Source: Druceiella hillmani
Lineage: Eukaryota; Arthropoda; Insecta; Lepidoptera; Hepialidae
DNA length: 64,000 bases
Direction: 5' to 3'
Assembly (NCBI GenBank): GCA_039881145.1
Contig: JAYKKI010000006.1
Location: 6,642,501-6,706,500, forward strand
This document shows, piece by piece, positions 44,724-57,204 of the stretch (position 1 is its first letter; the number at the start of each line of letters is the position of its first letter). The position numbers and the translations under genes were made by a program. The notes under the pieces are model-generated. The model was given only the letters and a program-made list of their open reading frames with translations. It searched no databases and had not been told where the DNA came from.

Positions 44724-44875
44724 GTGTTGTAATATTATTTCTACTTTATTAAAATTCTTAACCATAACCTAGAACTCGTTGTATGACAACACATTCAAGT
44801 GGGCAATTTGTAAATATTGAAGATGTTGTCATACAACGAAACTAGGTTTCGTGGTTAAGAATTTAAATAAAATTA
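44724..44875. mobile_element. palindromic MITE, copy 2 (right end eroded)
   Basis: The core TGGGCAATTTGTAAATATTG and the arms TTGTATGACAACA and GATGTTGTCATACAACGAAA match the element at 38,403. The left end GTGTTGTAATATTATTTCTA corresponds to the left end there. The last 10-15 bp of the right arm cannot be found, so this copy is truncated or mutated at that end. Confidence 0.8.
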
Positions 44876-44879
44876 ATGC

Positions 44880-47800
44880 CAATGATATTCAATAAAATTT
44901 AGGACTAAAGTATCTGTTTTGTGTAATAATAAATAAATTTTTACAATAAATGTTCAATTTAAGATTTCATTCAAATGGATAAAATATTTCTTTTAGTAGT
45001 CGACATTTTCTTTAAAAAATATTTAAAAAATGACTTCACATAGGTATAATCAAAATGTTGTACTAATATTGATTTAGTGTTTTTTTTAATAGAATAGAAT
45101 TTTGTGTTTAATGGAAATTTAAAAATAGTTAAGGAAATTTAAAAATAGTTAAGTAATGGGAAATTTAAAAATTTTGAGATATTGAATTTTTTTATGTATT
45201 TTTTGTGGAGATATTAAGTAGAGACAAAGAAGTATCATTTTACCATATTGCATTGTTGTTGGATACCGTTATACTATGAGGATGCTCCACTTTTATAAGG
45301 GTATCGAGCAGAAAGATTCCCTAAGTTATTACATTCAACTGAATGAAATATGCTTTACACCTTCTTTCACCAATAACGTAGTATATAACAGATCAACCCA
45401 TAATTCCGATATTAGGTTTTTAGAAAATTAGCCAGGCATCACAGAAATAGAAAATATCATTTTTAAACAACTTTTTAGAATACAAGAATAAAACAATTCA
45501 GCGGCTGAAAATTAGGAAAAATCAAAAAATAATATATATTTTGTAACAATAATATAAAACAAATATAATCTCTCTTGGTATACCGGTGTATATTATGTTT
45601 TTAATGTATCCATAATTGTTGATAGGAAGTAACATTGTTAATAAAAAACTAAGTGACTATGTAATATTTTTTTAGAAACGATTATAAAAATAATCCATAC
45701 GATTGCTTCTTTAATATATTGCTATTACCTAAATTAATAAACAAATATTTACAAAATGCTATGAAAACTAATCTGAATTTTCAAAAAAAGAAATTCTCCT
45801 TTGCTAATGATTTAAACAAAATTGTTAAGAAGCTTGTTCTTTAGTTTCTCTATTTATGTGCATCATTTTTATTCTTGTAACGTCTGGTTTTATTTTGTGG
45901 GTCTCTTTTTGTATAATTTCGGAAAATGCTCTAAACCGTATTTCATCTTTGTTCCCATGATGTATGGTTGAAACCAAACTCTACGTTCTGCGAAATTCTG
46001 CGTCTATTATAGTGTTTTTTTAGCACAGAAGTTCACTCAAAAATTATTGAATCGGGCGAAATTTGAAACTGAAGATATGTACCTTTTGCACAAAGAAACA
46101 GTAAGTACTTCAATTTTTAACATTTTATAAAGTGATAGGTGCTGCTATTTAAATTCAGTTTGGACCTCCAGAGATTGAAATTTTATTAGGCATGGTTAAA
46201 AAATATTACTGGTGATTTTTTAAAAAATTTCCAAATAGAGTGAAACTGGCGTTCGGTAGGGTTTATAGATGAGCATTAAATAAATTAAAAATCGTTGTGT
46301 GCTTGGTATATTCTATCTTTGGAGAGTTTCTCTCTAATGACTTTAAAAAGTGATAATTATTTTGCCATGGCTGAATTTAAAGAGGAGTGTTAGTGTTGAA
46401 TAATATTTTTGAGTAATTGCATAGAAAATGTTGTCACTTTTAGTCAAAGAAAGCTTAAGTAGATCATATTCCCCATAATTTTGCCTTTCTTGCAAAAAAA
46501 GGAGAAAACCTGAAAAAAAATTTAGAGTGTTTAGCTATTGCAACTATACAGCAACTCTAACATCCACGTGTAATAAATGGAACCCGACACAACTAAGTTT
46601 TATATTTATCTAACAACAAATATTTCGCTTATCACTTGAAAAGTTTCAAAGAGATACTTCAAGTCAATAATTTATTGGTACATGTTTGACTTTCCAGATT
46701 AGTTTTCCAGCTCTCTGTTGAATAAATTTCAAAGTTTTCGGCCGATCTACGGATTTCAATGTATAAATCAAGATTAAAATAGTTACTGATTTTGTACCTG
46801 TAGGGTTTAACCTCTTTCCAGCCGTTAGTTAGTAGTTACTGCTGCTATAAGGTGCCTAATAGATTCGTAATTGTGATATACTAATAAAACTCCGTGAAAT
46901 GATTTTTGCCGAGTTTATTTTACTTTTATCAATTTTCTTTTATTCTCCTTGTAAAACTTCGTCTCTTCTCCTAGTAAAACTTCTCCTATTAACTCTCCTA
47001 GGTTTATCTTTATTTTCTTCTTAGGTATGGTTGTTTACCACTTATTCTTCGTAAGGCGAAAATTGTTCTTCTGATATATTATGTAATTCGATATATATGG
47101 GTAAATCTTCGTTATAAGATTCGGTTTTATTTTATAGTCCTGGAACTTATATTCATTTCTGAAAAAAATCAGCCGTTTTACGTTTTCACTCGGAAAATTC
47201 TTTAGAATTCTCGTCAACCATGAACGAGTATTCTATTGGGCATTCTTAAACGCTCCAGTGCCGTTTAATTCAGCGATGAGCGCTGTTGGAGAATTAATAT
47301 TAACTTTTGTATTGTAATATCTCTATTATTCAGTAGTTGTTGCACTTGTGTCATTGACAATTTTCTGTTATTTTTCCATATTTGCCACATTTTTTTTATG
47401 ATTTTGTTTCTATGGATGGGTCAAAACAATTTGTTTGACACATTTATAATGTTAAAATGAATGATTTTCTAATTAAATTTCTATTAGAAGATTGTTTATT
47501 TCTATAATTCCTGGTGTTATTACTTATTGCCGTTAAATATACCGAAGTATCATTTATTGCCGATTGTTGATTTGATTGATTGGTTGATTGGAGTAAAGAG
47601 AGTGGATGGCAGGTTAACTCTGATGCTTAGTTGTGAGTTATAGTCATGTTCGCGTTTCTATTTGTCATACTTAAGATATTGGAATTAGTTCGTAACGTTG
47701 TCGAGTTGGAAAAAAGCACTTGGATATAAGATTCAACATACAGTTAGTCTTTTATGATCACTTTGCTGGAATATTCCGATCATTCTTCTGGATTTATTCC

Positions 47801-48380
47801 GCGAAACTGTAACGTATCGGTAAATAAATGAAATAAAATTAAGAAAAATAAGATACTTTAATCTCTTTTCTGACTCAGAATTTCCGCTAATAGCAAAACA
47901 AATATAATTTGGTAATTAGGGTTTTCCATTACATAAATATAAAAGGAAAAACATTTATTGTTGCTTAATCTGTCGACACTTCGTATGAAGATCTCACTTC
48001 GTGTGTCCTGTTCGTCTAAAGTTGAAACCTTAATTCCTTAGATCCAATATTGATAACTACATAGCTATACATTATTATGATATGACTACGACACGGGAGT
48101 ATCAACTACATTGATGTAAATTATTTATTAACTTATTTGTAATTTGTGTAAATAAAAAAAGGCAGACAGACATGTCCCTCTTTCTACAGTTTATTTATAA
48201 TTACTAAATATGGTTCCGCACCTCAAAAGGTAAAATAGAATCTTTACTTTTCTTTTTGAACTCACATTTCCATTTGTCCGTCTGTCCTAATCATTTTTGT
48301 CAATAACCCGTTGAGGTAGAAATTTGAAATTTGGTATATCAAATAAAGCGTATTAAGTCGCACATAGATAATACTAAAAA
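44880..48380. other. AT-rich non-coding DNA
   Basis: No gene recognised. A 21-bp unit (GGAAATTTAAAAATAGTTAA) is repeated about two and a half times at 45,113-45,170. Sequence at 45,590-45,830 weakly resembles 40,130-40,600. Around 48,230-48,350 the phrases GTCCGTCTGTCCTAATC and TTTGAAATTTGGTATATC have the form of old insect repeat tails. Confidence 0.4.
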
Positions 48381-48389
48381 ATATTTAAA

Positions 48390-48668
48390 TTTGCACTGCA
48401 CTCGCGAAGTTGATCGAAGTTACGCGAAGAAAATAGTGTAGGGAGGTACTTCGATGCGCTTTGTGAAACCTCGCCTCGCCTCGAGCGACTTTCGATCGCT
48501 GTCGGTTTTTTGCGCCCGATTCAAACGACTTCGCGAGGTTAGCGTACGGGAGACTCACGATGACTGAGCTCCTCGTTAGATTGCACGAGTGTGTAGTCAC
48601 GTAGTTCGAACTGCGATCAACTTTGACTTCATCGAGATAACTTTGCGACTAGTGTAGAGGGCGTATTA
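48390..48668. mobile_element. GC-rich element with degraded inverted ends
   Basis: A 280-bp GC-rich block stands in very AT-rich DNA. The left part CACTGCACTCGCGAAGTTGA, then TCGAAG, resembles the reverse complement of the right part (CTACACTAGTCGCAAAGTTA, then TCTCGATGAAG). Repeated TCGCGAAG-type and CGATCGC-type words inside suggest several short inverted pieces. The minus-strand frame at 48,385-48,600 has no known domain. Origin as a MITE is inferred. Confidence 0.45.
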
Positions 48669-48669
48669 G

Positions 48670-51430
48670 AAGAAAATTTTAGGGCTGGCAAATTAAATCC
48701 TCGATATATTAAAATACCGTTTGTAGTATGGGGTACCGTTTGAAAGGGCTATTTATAAAGTTTCGAAAATTATAATTTTATCATAATTTCAAGTAATGTA
48801 TCTACAGGGATATACTAAAAAATAAGTAAAATATACGCCGCAAATTCTTATGTCGGAAATTACTAAAATCTAAAATGATGAATAGCAGTGTTTTTAGAAG
48901 ATTATGCAAAGTTTGTGGGAAAACTATTACTATGATCCTATATGTCAGTTTTTGAGATATTTGAGATTTATTTGTAGGTTTTTGAGATATGATCCCCCCT
49001 TTTTAATTATATCAGGTATTATTTAATATTTATTTCGCTACGAAATTCGTATTAGTTGATAAATAAAATAATGTTTTTCAAGAGAAGTGTGAAAACCTCG
49101 ATGTGCGAGCTAGACTGGCGTTTGGCTAATTTTTATTTTTTAAAATAAATATTATTACATCATTTCATTATACATATAAATGACATCTTCGATATTTTTC
49201 CAAAGTGAGTTATTGAATTAATATTTCATATTAATTTATAACCCTTCGTAAATGTTCATAACTTTGTCCACAATGCTATTGATAGCAGTGACTTCCTCGG
49301 TACGCAGTAACAGTAGACCGCATAAATGTTGCACCTTCTTTGCATCAAAGTGTCGCACCAGTATAGGGTTTTTGCTCCTGTAAAGCCGTAGCTTAAATAA
49401 ACTTCCTTCAATTGTAGTTTTCTTTGGTTCTTAAACTTCAACAATTAAAAGTAAACTTATTGAGAATGAAATGAACAAGAAACTTCCACGTGAAACAAAA
49501 TTACATTTAGTGTATTTTCATACTTATGTGTATAATTACAATATTAAATACTCTACGTATTTGACTTTATTTTTGTTACTAAAATAGAATAAGTAATAAC
49601 ATTAAAAACTGCCTAAAACTTTTCATTACAGAGTTATAACGACTTAAAAACTGACGAACTACGATTCCCGCGAGAACGCCCCATACAAAACACATAAGGT
49701 TTATGACGTCACTGGCCAGTAGTTGGAATTAAAGGGAGTTTATTAAATATCTTTAGTATCTTGTTAAATATTGCGCTTAAGTTATGTATTGCGTATTATA
49801 ATTTTCCAATTTGAATTTTTAAATTTTACGTATTATAATTTTCTAACTGAAAACTGAATTCATAATAACTTTTTCTATTTAACGAAAAAAAAAATTGACA
49901 CTTTTTTCTATTTATAAATTTCGATTGTTTGTGATATGCAATATTTTTTCATCCAAAGGTTTTTTAAATCTACTCTAAAGTTTTAAAAAAAATTCACAAA
50001 AAATATCGACATGAATCAAATACAATACTTTCTTCAAAATGTATTTGATTGTACGTTTTATTAATTAATTCCTTTATTGATTATTTATTAAACTAATTTT
50101 GGTGTATCTTATCATAATAATGGAGTAACATTATTAATAACGCTGTGCCCATTTAACCATACAGTTATTTTTTTCTTCTCAAATCGATTTGTTAAAATTG
50201 TAACGTTAAAGGCGTTACTTGTTGTATGTCAATAATAAATAAATCGATAAATTAATTAATTATAATAAATACTTTTCTAGACTGCGCCATCTCTATATAC
50301 GTTTACAATTATTTAACCTCATTTCGTTTCAAGGTATTATTATTTTTTAGCTAGAGAATTAGCGTAAAAGAAATAAACTTCGACATTACATTTTTATAGA
50401 TAATTAATGATTCTTCGCCGGACAAACTGGGAATTACGAAACTAAACACTTTTAATAATAATCTAATTTTCTCAAAATAGCTATTATATTTTCAGGTGGC
50501 TTATCTTAAACAAGTAAAACAAATATTTATAAACACGAAAACATTGTACATTATACACGTTAAATATAGTACACGATGAAGACTTATAATAAATTGAATT
50601 AACGTTTTCTGCTTTGAATACTTTTCTCATACAATTTTGCTTTTAAATCGCCCGGTCATAAAAACTGTCTCCGTCTTCGCGATATTTTAAAACTTGTCAA
50701 CTGGACGTACACATATTAAATTTATTATGCAAAACTATGATGTAATGGGTCGCTTCTTTGACGGCGTAAATTTGTAAATTATTGTCCATTAATTTTAATA
50801 GGTCATTAAAATGAATATACACGTAGCAAAGTTACTTGGTATTCAGAATTTTGAGCGCTTTAAGGCGTAGGTATTTCATTTACTGTACGCGCGGACTTTA
50901 AGTAGTGAACGTTCAATCGAGTGGTCCTTCCAGTTAATTAAACGTTTATCCCTAAGTGCTAAGGTACGCATCTCGTATATTCCAAATATTTTACATCAAT
51001 ACTTTCACTATTTAAAATAATTACCATAATTTAGAACATAAAAGGAAATTGAAAAATTCTGCGTGAGTTATTCTAGTTTTCCATTTTACTAAAATTTTCT
51101 AAAATTAAGAGATATTCTAGCTTTATTGCGAGTGCCGGTTTTATAATTTTTTAAATTAGTTTGTATTATTTATAAGATGTTTATTTTACCCTACGCATTA
51201 TATTTATCTTAGTTTTTGATCTGGTTAAATAGATGAAAAATTGGAAGACATCGTGACAGACGGGCAAACGGAAAACCGAGGTTTTTCGCAAAGCTTCTGT
51301 TTATTAGTTTAATTGGACTTTAAAACATAAAATAAAGTTTTGGATACTATTACGTGAAATTTGTTTTACGCTTGATACTTTTTTTGATACTTAAGGTTTA
51401 TGTTCAGACATAATTCGTTCCTAATCTTTA
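48670..51430. other. AT-rich non-coding DNA
   Basis: No gene recognised. At 50,640-50,970 GC is slightly higher with TAAT-type words (GTCCATTAATTTTAATAGGT, CCAGTTAATTAAACG), which might be regulatory. Other frames look like chance. Confidence 0.35.
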
Positions 51431-51435
51431 TTACC

Positions 51436-51985
51436 CCATCTATATATGTATGTATGAGTATGTATGTGAGCGAGTTTGTTCCTTTGTACAGATTGAACAC
51501 TAAAGTGATTTCAACAAGTGAGGTGTCCTTAGATTTGTCCTGATCCAGAGAGTATCCTAGGATATATAATGTTGTAAATTTCACAGGCTATGTATGTAAA
51601 CTATTAATGTGATTACACAAATGAGGTATCCATAGATTCGTTTTTATCCAGAGAGTGGTCTAGGGTATATAATGTTATAAATGTCACAGGCTATGTATGT
51701 ATATACATATGTGAGTAAGTTTGTACCCTCGTACAAACTAAATTACTAATGCGATTTCACAAATGAGGTGTCCTTAGATTCGTTTTTATCCAGACAGTGT
51801 CTTAGGGCATATAATGTACATCTATGTACGTATGTACATATATGAGTAAGTTTGTTCTGTCGTAGAGACTAAACTGCTAAAGTAATTTCAACAAGTGAGA
51901 TATCCTTAGATTTATCATAATCCAGAGAATGTCATAGGGTATATAACATAATGAATTTCACAGGCTATGTTTGTATGTATTTCGT
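51436..51985. repeat. four-unit degraded tandem array
   Basis: CCAGAGAGT-type words recur at about 51,544, 51,651, 51,791 and 51,921. TCACAGGCTATGT recurs at 51,581, 51,684 and 51,958, and GTCCTTAGATT-type words precede each CCAGA. Units are 107-140 bp because unit 2 lacks the GAGTAAGTTTGT part and unit 3 lacks TCACAGGCT. The phrase order resembles that of widespread insect non-autonomous repeats, but no element ends were found. The overlapping frames are artefacts. Confidence 0.75.
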
Positions 51986-51999
51986 GTTTTTCAATTATT

Positions 52000-53190
52000 T
52001 TTTCTCTAGTCGGTTTAATATTTCCTCTCGTTAATATACAGTCAATATTAGTGGAAAAAGTGGAAAAATATTCGAAATTATGAGAATATTGGATACTAGT
52101 TATGCCTATAACTTCGTTCGTTTGGCCTTTTGTATTTGTTTCCACAAGTTATTTAAAAATAACCGAAATAAGGTATGAAAATACATAAAATTAATCAGGG
52201 GTTTTGTTACTGCAAAAGTTTTAACAATTAAGGGCTATGGCACGATAGATGGCGCTCTATAGATCTACTTGATTTCGCTACTGCACTATATGTAGAACCA
52301 TATTGTATATAATTGAAAATGTAGATGTCGTATGAAATCTACCAGATACTGATCAAATATTAAAGTATCTGTGCGAGAAGATCCTTAGTTCCACTGTATT
52401 TGTATGCGTGTTTGCCCAGTATTAGATATACAGTATGAGCTAGACAGCACATACGTTTTCGAAGAACGTATAGACATGCTTCACGGAACCCAATACCAAC
52501 ATCATTTTAAGTTTCAGACTATTTGAGATATCAAGATGTAGGTGCCAGAGTCACTGTCTACAAACTGTGTAAAATTCATGTTAATAGCTTCAGTAGTTTT
52601 CAAGTTATATCTATTCGTGTACATAAGAAGACAGGCAGACATACAAAATTTTGTTTAACACTATGTTCGTTTTAGTAATCGAATATGGAAACGGAAAACT
52701 ATTTAAAAGCTGAAAATTCGGAAATAATATTCAGGAAGCAGTTATTTTAACTATGTGTCTAATCGTAAGTTATTGCTCCCACTCAACCCAAACCCAACTC
52801 GATTTTAAATCAGACTGGGCCTCCACATTTTTGAGTTTATAATAAAATATCTAGCTCATTTTTGAAAAAAAATGTGAAAATATAATAAGAATGGTATAAA
52901 CTAAAGAGTAAAAACGGATATTCAAAATCTATAACGTACAACTTAGCCATTCAGGTTAAGGTTTAATTATCAAAAAGTGTTTTAGGTCGAAAAACATTAT
53001 TTTTGGAAATATTTTTGCTTGACATTTTCTAATATTTTTAATTATACTTGCTCCAATATTTTGTGGATTAATCAAACGTGGGAAAAATATTATTATAAGA
53101 GTAAAACATCGCAATAAGGATTGCATTTTTATATTGTATGCCACGTAGTCATAAAAATTTAACCAAAACAAAAAAAAATCCACTGTGTCC
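52000..53190. other. AT-rich non-coding DNA
   Basis: No gene recognised. At 52,480-52,650 phrases such as GCTTCAGTAGTTTTCAAGTT and GACAGGCAGACATACAAAAT look like a repeat tail. The minus-strand frame at 52,956-53,201 has no recognisable motif. Confidence 0.4.
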
Positions 53191-53194
53191 GTGT

Positions 53195-53480
53195 GCGGCA
53201 AAATGAGAACCGAACAATTGTTTTACCCAATTTCTTTTTATTGTCCAATCGATGTCGCAAAGCTCGTTAGAGAGCAACCCCAGAGCGAAACCGGTACCAT
53301 GAATCTCTTCGTCGATTCCCCGAATGAATTTAACGATACACTTACCGGGAGCGGACCCTTAACTTTAATGGTCCTCGACCGTTGTAAATCGCCTCGTAAA
53401 CGCGCAGTCGTACGTGCCGACGGATAATGGAGGATAATGGTGCGAGGATCCGTATCTGCGTATCCTGTTAAAGTTAAACA
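53195..53480. promoter_or_regulatory. GC-rich single-copy island, candidate conserved element or exon
   Basis: GC is near 50% in DNA that is otherwise about 30%. An 80-codon plus-strand frame (53,185-53,427, starting with ATG) and a minus-strand frame of about 70 codons both stay open, but neither shows a known domain. On the minus strand CCCGGTAAGTGTA at about 53,340 is a strong 5' splice-site word. Motifs include TTTAATGG, TCGTAAACG and CCCGAATGAATTTAACG, of the kind seen in developmental control regions. It matches nothing else in the window. Whether it is coding, RNA or regulatory is open. Confidence 0.35.
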
Positions 53481-53864
53481 TGTTGAAGATCCGCGAATTT
53501 GGTGAGCTTTCGTGAGCTTTCTGGCTGTTTGAGCACGTCACGTGCTTAAACTTGTTTATTTATTCTTCGAGGTGAAATCAATTTTTATAGGTTACTGCTG
53601 ATGTTTATGGCGAGATGTAGCTAATGGAGTGTGAGTAACGACGACATTGTATTTAAGATGTTTTGAATATTTTTCCCGTCGCAAATCGTTATTCAGTTTT
53701 ATCTGCCAGTATTTTCTTTTTGATTATATAGTATCTCTTATGCGTAAATATAAATGACAATACTAAAAGGGTTTTTCTTTAGAGAACTTTCAAACAAAAT
53801 GGAAAAGTTAATTTCGCGAAATAATAATTGGTAAATCTATATATTTTATTTAGTCGAGTAAAAA

Positions 53865-54480
53865 TATTCGATTAATAATTTACTTTTAAGTTTATCTCGG
53901 CATAACGAGACCCTATTTGCTACTTCTGATGTTTCTATTTATACCATCAACTGGTTCAACCAATGTCATAATTTTTCTTGTAGGAACTAATGTTGAGTGT
54001 ACTTGAGAAAATGTGCATTTGCTTCAATAAATAAGAGTATTATGCAAGGAATGAGTTTTGGAATTGCAGAGGTACATCATTTTAAAACTATATTCAGCAA
54101 GCTTTGACTTCAGCTCTGTCCAAAAAAACCTCGGACAGAAACCAACATTTTTTCCATTTTTAAGTGTTCAAAACGGCTGTAGTTTAACCTGCTGTTATTT
54201 ATAAAAGAGATAAACAACTCAGAAAACAAGGTCAATCATGTTGCTTATGTTCTTCCCTCCTGTTAATTTTATCAAAACGGAAGAAAGATATGATGGACAT
54301 AAATCTGCCTCAAGATATAACTTTTTTAATTATTGGCATTCCAGCTAAATTAGAAACATTTAGTCTACATACATCCTTTCCGCCAAATTTAAAAATTGTG
54401 GCCAATATTTTTTTTGGGAGATTTTGATGATTTTTTATTAGTGTAGCCAACATATAGTTAACCAACTGTAGCTAACATCC
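53865..54480 (-). pseudogene. piggyBac transposase fossil
   Basis: piggyBac transposases cut and paste DNA at TTAA sites. On the minus strand, in order, I read RFMSIISFFRFDKINRREE, then DKL-type LTLFSELFISFINNSRLNYS, EHLKMEKMLVSVRGFFGQ, SKLAEYSFKMMYLCNSKT, and PTRKIMTLVEPVDGINRNI. These match family blocks R-F-x-x-I-x-x-x-x-R-F-D, D-K-L-x-x-x-R-x-x-F, F-x-x-N-x-x-x-x-Y-x-P, D-E-x-L-x-x-F-R-G, K-P-A-K-Y-G, L-C-D-S-K-T and V-x-x-L-x-x-P-x-x-G-x-N-R-N. The catalytic Asp of the DE block and of the CDSKT block are both changed. There are several frameshifts and stops. No TTAA-flanked ends were found. Only the core domain remains. Confidence 0.8.
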
Positions 54481-56800
54481 CACCTAACAATAGTAGAGAT
54501 TAGGCATCAATTAGCTGCACGACGGATATTTGCCAATTGATCCTAAGAAGCCTGGAAAATATATGATAGTGAGGCTGGTAGACTTTTTACCATTTATATT
54601 TATTTTTAACTTATAATGCTTCTGATTGGCTAATTCCGGGTTATTCTTTGAATATGATAGCTTCATCAAGGACATTGGCTTCAGTTTCTCTATTATTATC
54701 GTTATCACTTACTTAATTTTCAGCTTCATTGTGATCTCCCCCATAAAATTGTATGCCCTGACCGAGATGTTCAGCACTATCTTCTTCAGAACCATTCATT
54801 AAACTAACCCGGCCCTATTTTACTTAATATAATGTTTACTCACTATTGTGTCAAAACAGAAGCAAACAACGAAACATAAAATAATTAAAAAAGAAAAAAA
54901 TTACATTCGTACAACTACCACGTACAGCATAACACAACTCGGTAACGAGATTAAGTTCAACTTAATTGTGTTAAAGCTTGTGTTGCTGAGCGCAGATTTC
55001 TAGTTACGATTGTTTCATGTCTCATGAGTGATATTAAGGGTTAAATAAGCTGTATGCATGTAAAATCCATATGTTGTACTTGGATCATATCTTAAGTATG
55101 CGCAATGTAACTTTAAGCGCTACTAGTGCCACGTAACATTGGTGGAACTCGATCCCAAGCTTCTATGCACAAAAATGTTTCAAGATGTTACATAAAAAGT
55201 TATGTTCCATTCTAATATTATTTGTTTGCTTCTTGATTGTATTAAAAAGCTTTTTTTCAATTACTTACATTAAAAAAAACTAATTACAGATTTTATCAAC
55301 GCAATGCAGAATACCGTTATTTTGGAAAAATGATTAAACCTATAAACAAATTACAAATTAAAAACCTCCAAAACTATGGTAAATATCACAAAAAACGATC
55401 TTATAAAATCTTATATTAGTTAGATGAATAGACAATGAAAATGAAAATCTGATCTTTTTTTGAACTAATTTTAAGTTCAAAATTCCTTCATCGAATGGAT
55501 ATGTTTATTAAACAACTCAGTGTCAAGAAAAAAATTATTTCCATTTACGATTATCACTTAGCCCCTAATAAACATTTCTTCCAAATTATGAGATATTCTC
55601 TATAATAACCGTAACAAACTCACTTTGTTTCCTTTACTAAGTTTCTAAGTATAAAGGCTTTATTAAATAGGTTAAACAGAACATATGTTAGCAATCTGTG
55701 TACAGGCTAGGATCGTCAAAAGTAAAATACATTATTGATTTTATCATATTCTTTTGATATGAATTTACTGTATTTATGTATGAAATTGTGTAATTTTAAT
55801 ACAAAGTAAGTTTTTTTAAGATTCGTAGTAGCCAAAGAAGCCTTATACTTTCACCATGTTCGTCTATCCTAGTATCTATGCGCGTGACATTTATATGAGA
55901 TGCTTCGTACGGAGACATCAAGTAATATGCAATAAAATATTTAAAAATTATTTCTCATTATACTAAACACGTACGTAAAATGCCAAAGCGGAGGCGAAAC
56001 TTTATTTTCTCTTATCCAATTTAGTGGTGTAACATTGGAGAGGTCTCTTAGTAAGAAATTAAATTTCATACTTTAACTTTTTAAGATCTCTACACAGTAT
56101 TTACCTTTAAAACATTGTACAAAGAATCAATAATGCCCCCTCTTCTTCCAAAATATCTCCTTATTGGGGAGGGGCTGGGGAGCAGGTGCTCGTGCTTCTT
56201 TTTATTTTTCCAGTAAAATTTTTGAAAAATCGAAAAGAATCCTAAATATCATAAATATATCAACAATTGCAAGGTGTATAGAAAAACTACAAAAATCTAA
56301 TTTATCCATTTTCTAACGCGCATTGTGTAGATTCTTATTTGATTTCCCTCAATATAATAAAGGACTACATTTTATATTTTATACGACCACTTATGCAATT
56401 TTTTAGTGGTGCTAGTTGTGATTTTTGTTTCTTCGCTTGAATATCAGCAGAGTAACATTTTACTATTTCACATATTAATATTATTTTACGACATTTAAAT
56501 ATACCTAGTATGTATTATGTTTCACACGCGTAATAAAAATAAGTCAGTCTTAAAAATGCAAGTCAATGAAAACAGTTTTTCATTGCAATTTGTACAGTGG
56601 TTGATATTGTGATTTTTTTTAGATTTAGAGAAATTAAAAAAATTACGCTTGTAGATATACTTTTTGACATTTTGAAACCCATATCTTACAAAAAAGATAA
56701 TGTAACAAAAATGCGTATTATATTTTTTGGTTGCACTTTGAGAGATCTTTTCTGTGATAGCCCATTTGAGAAAAGAAATTTGGAGAAAAGAAATTTTTAT
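54481..56800. other. AT-rich non-coding DNA
   Basis: No further coding fossil recognised. The minus-strand frame at 54,511-54,708 lies where the N-terminal part of the piggyBac protein might have been, but I see no family motif. Around 56,120-56,190 there is a G-rich run (GGGGAGGGGCTGGGGAGCAG). Confidence 0.35.
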
Positions 56801-56812
56801 TCCCAAGTTGAT

Positions 56813-57204
56813 ATGTCATGCAAGTTTGACATGTTAGGCCGTAGAAAAAAGTTAACTATCGTTTCTATATCTCCACGTATTGACGTACTTAATTTACGGT
56901 TTTCTGCATAGTTCCATCATGGTCAGAATTAATTTGGAAGATTTACGAGGTACGGACAGACAGATGTGATAAAACTTTAAATTTCTGTTACTCGCCAAGA
57001 CGAACTTGAAATGTCATGCAAGTTTGACATGTTAGGCCATAGAAAAAAGTTAACTATCGTTTCTATATCTCCATGTATTGGCGTACTTAATTTACGGTTT
57101 TGTGTATAGTTCCATTATGTTCACAATTAATTTGGAAGATTTACGAGGTACGGACAGACAGATGTGATAAATCTTTTAGATTTCTGTTATTCGCCATTCG
57201 ACCA
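56813..57204. repeat. 198-bp tandem duplication
   Basis: ATGTCATGCAAGTTTGACAT occurs at 56,813 and 57,011. The units stay alike to the end (GAAAAAAGTTAACTATCGTT, ATTTGGAAGATTTACGAGGT, ACGGACAGACAGATGTGATA) at about 90% by eye. The start of each unit is itself an imperfect palindrome. The open frame at 56,597-56,911 enters unit 1 by chance. No family recognised. Confidence 0.9.

Noticed and set aside
51436..51985. CRISPR-like repeat and spacer pattern
   Set aside because: The repeated parts are long, diverged and unevenly spaced, and the DNA is eukaryotic. The same reasoning excludes the arrays at 4.3 and 61.2 kb.
53185..53427. 80-residue plus-strand frame in the GC-rich island
   Set aside because: Not called as a gene: no known domain, and the opposite strand is equally open. 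Kept as an island of unknown function.
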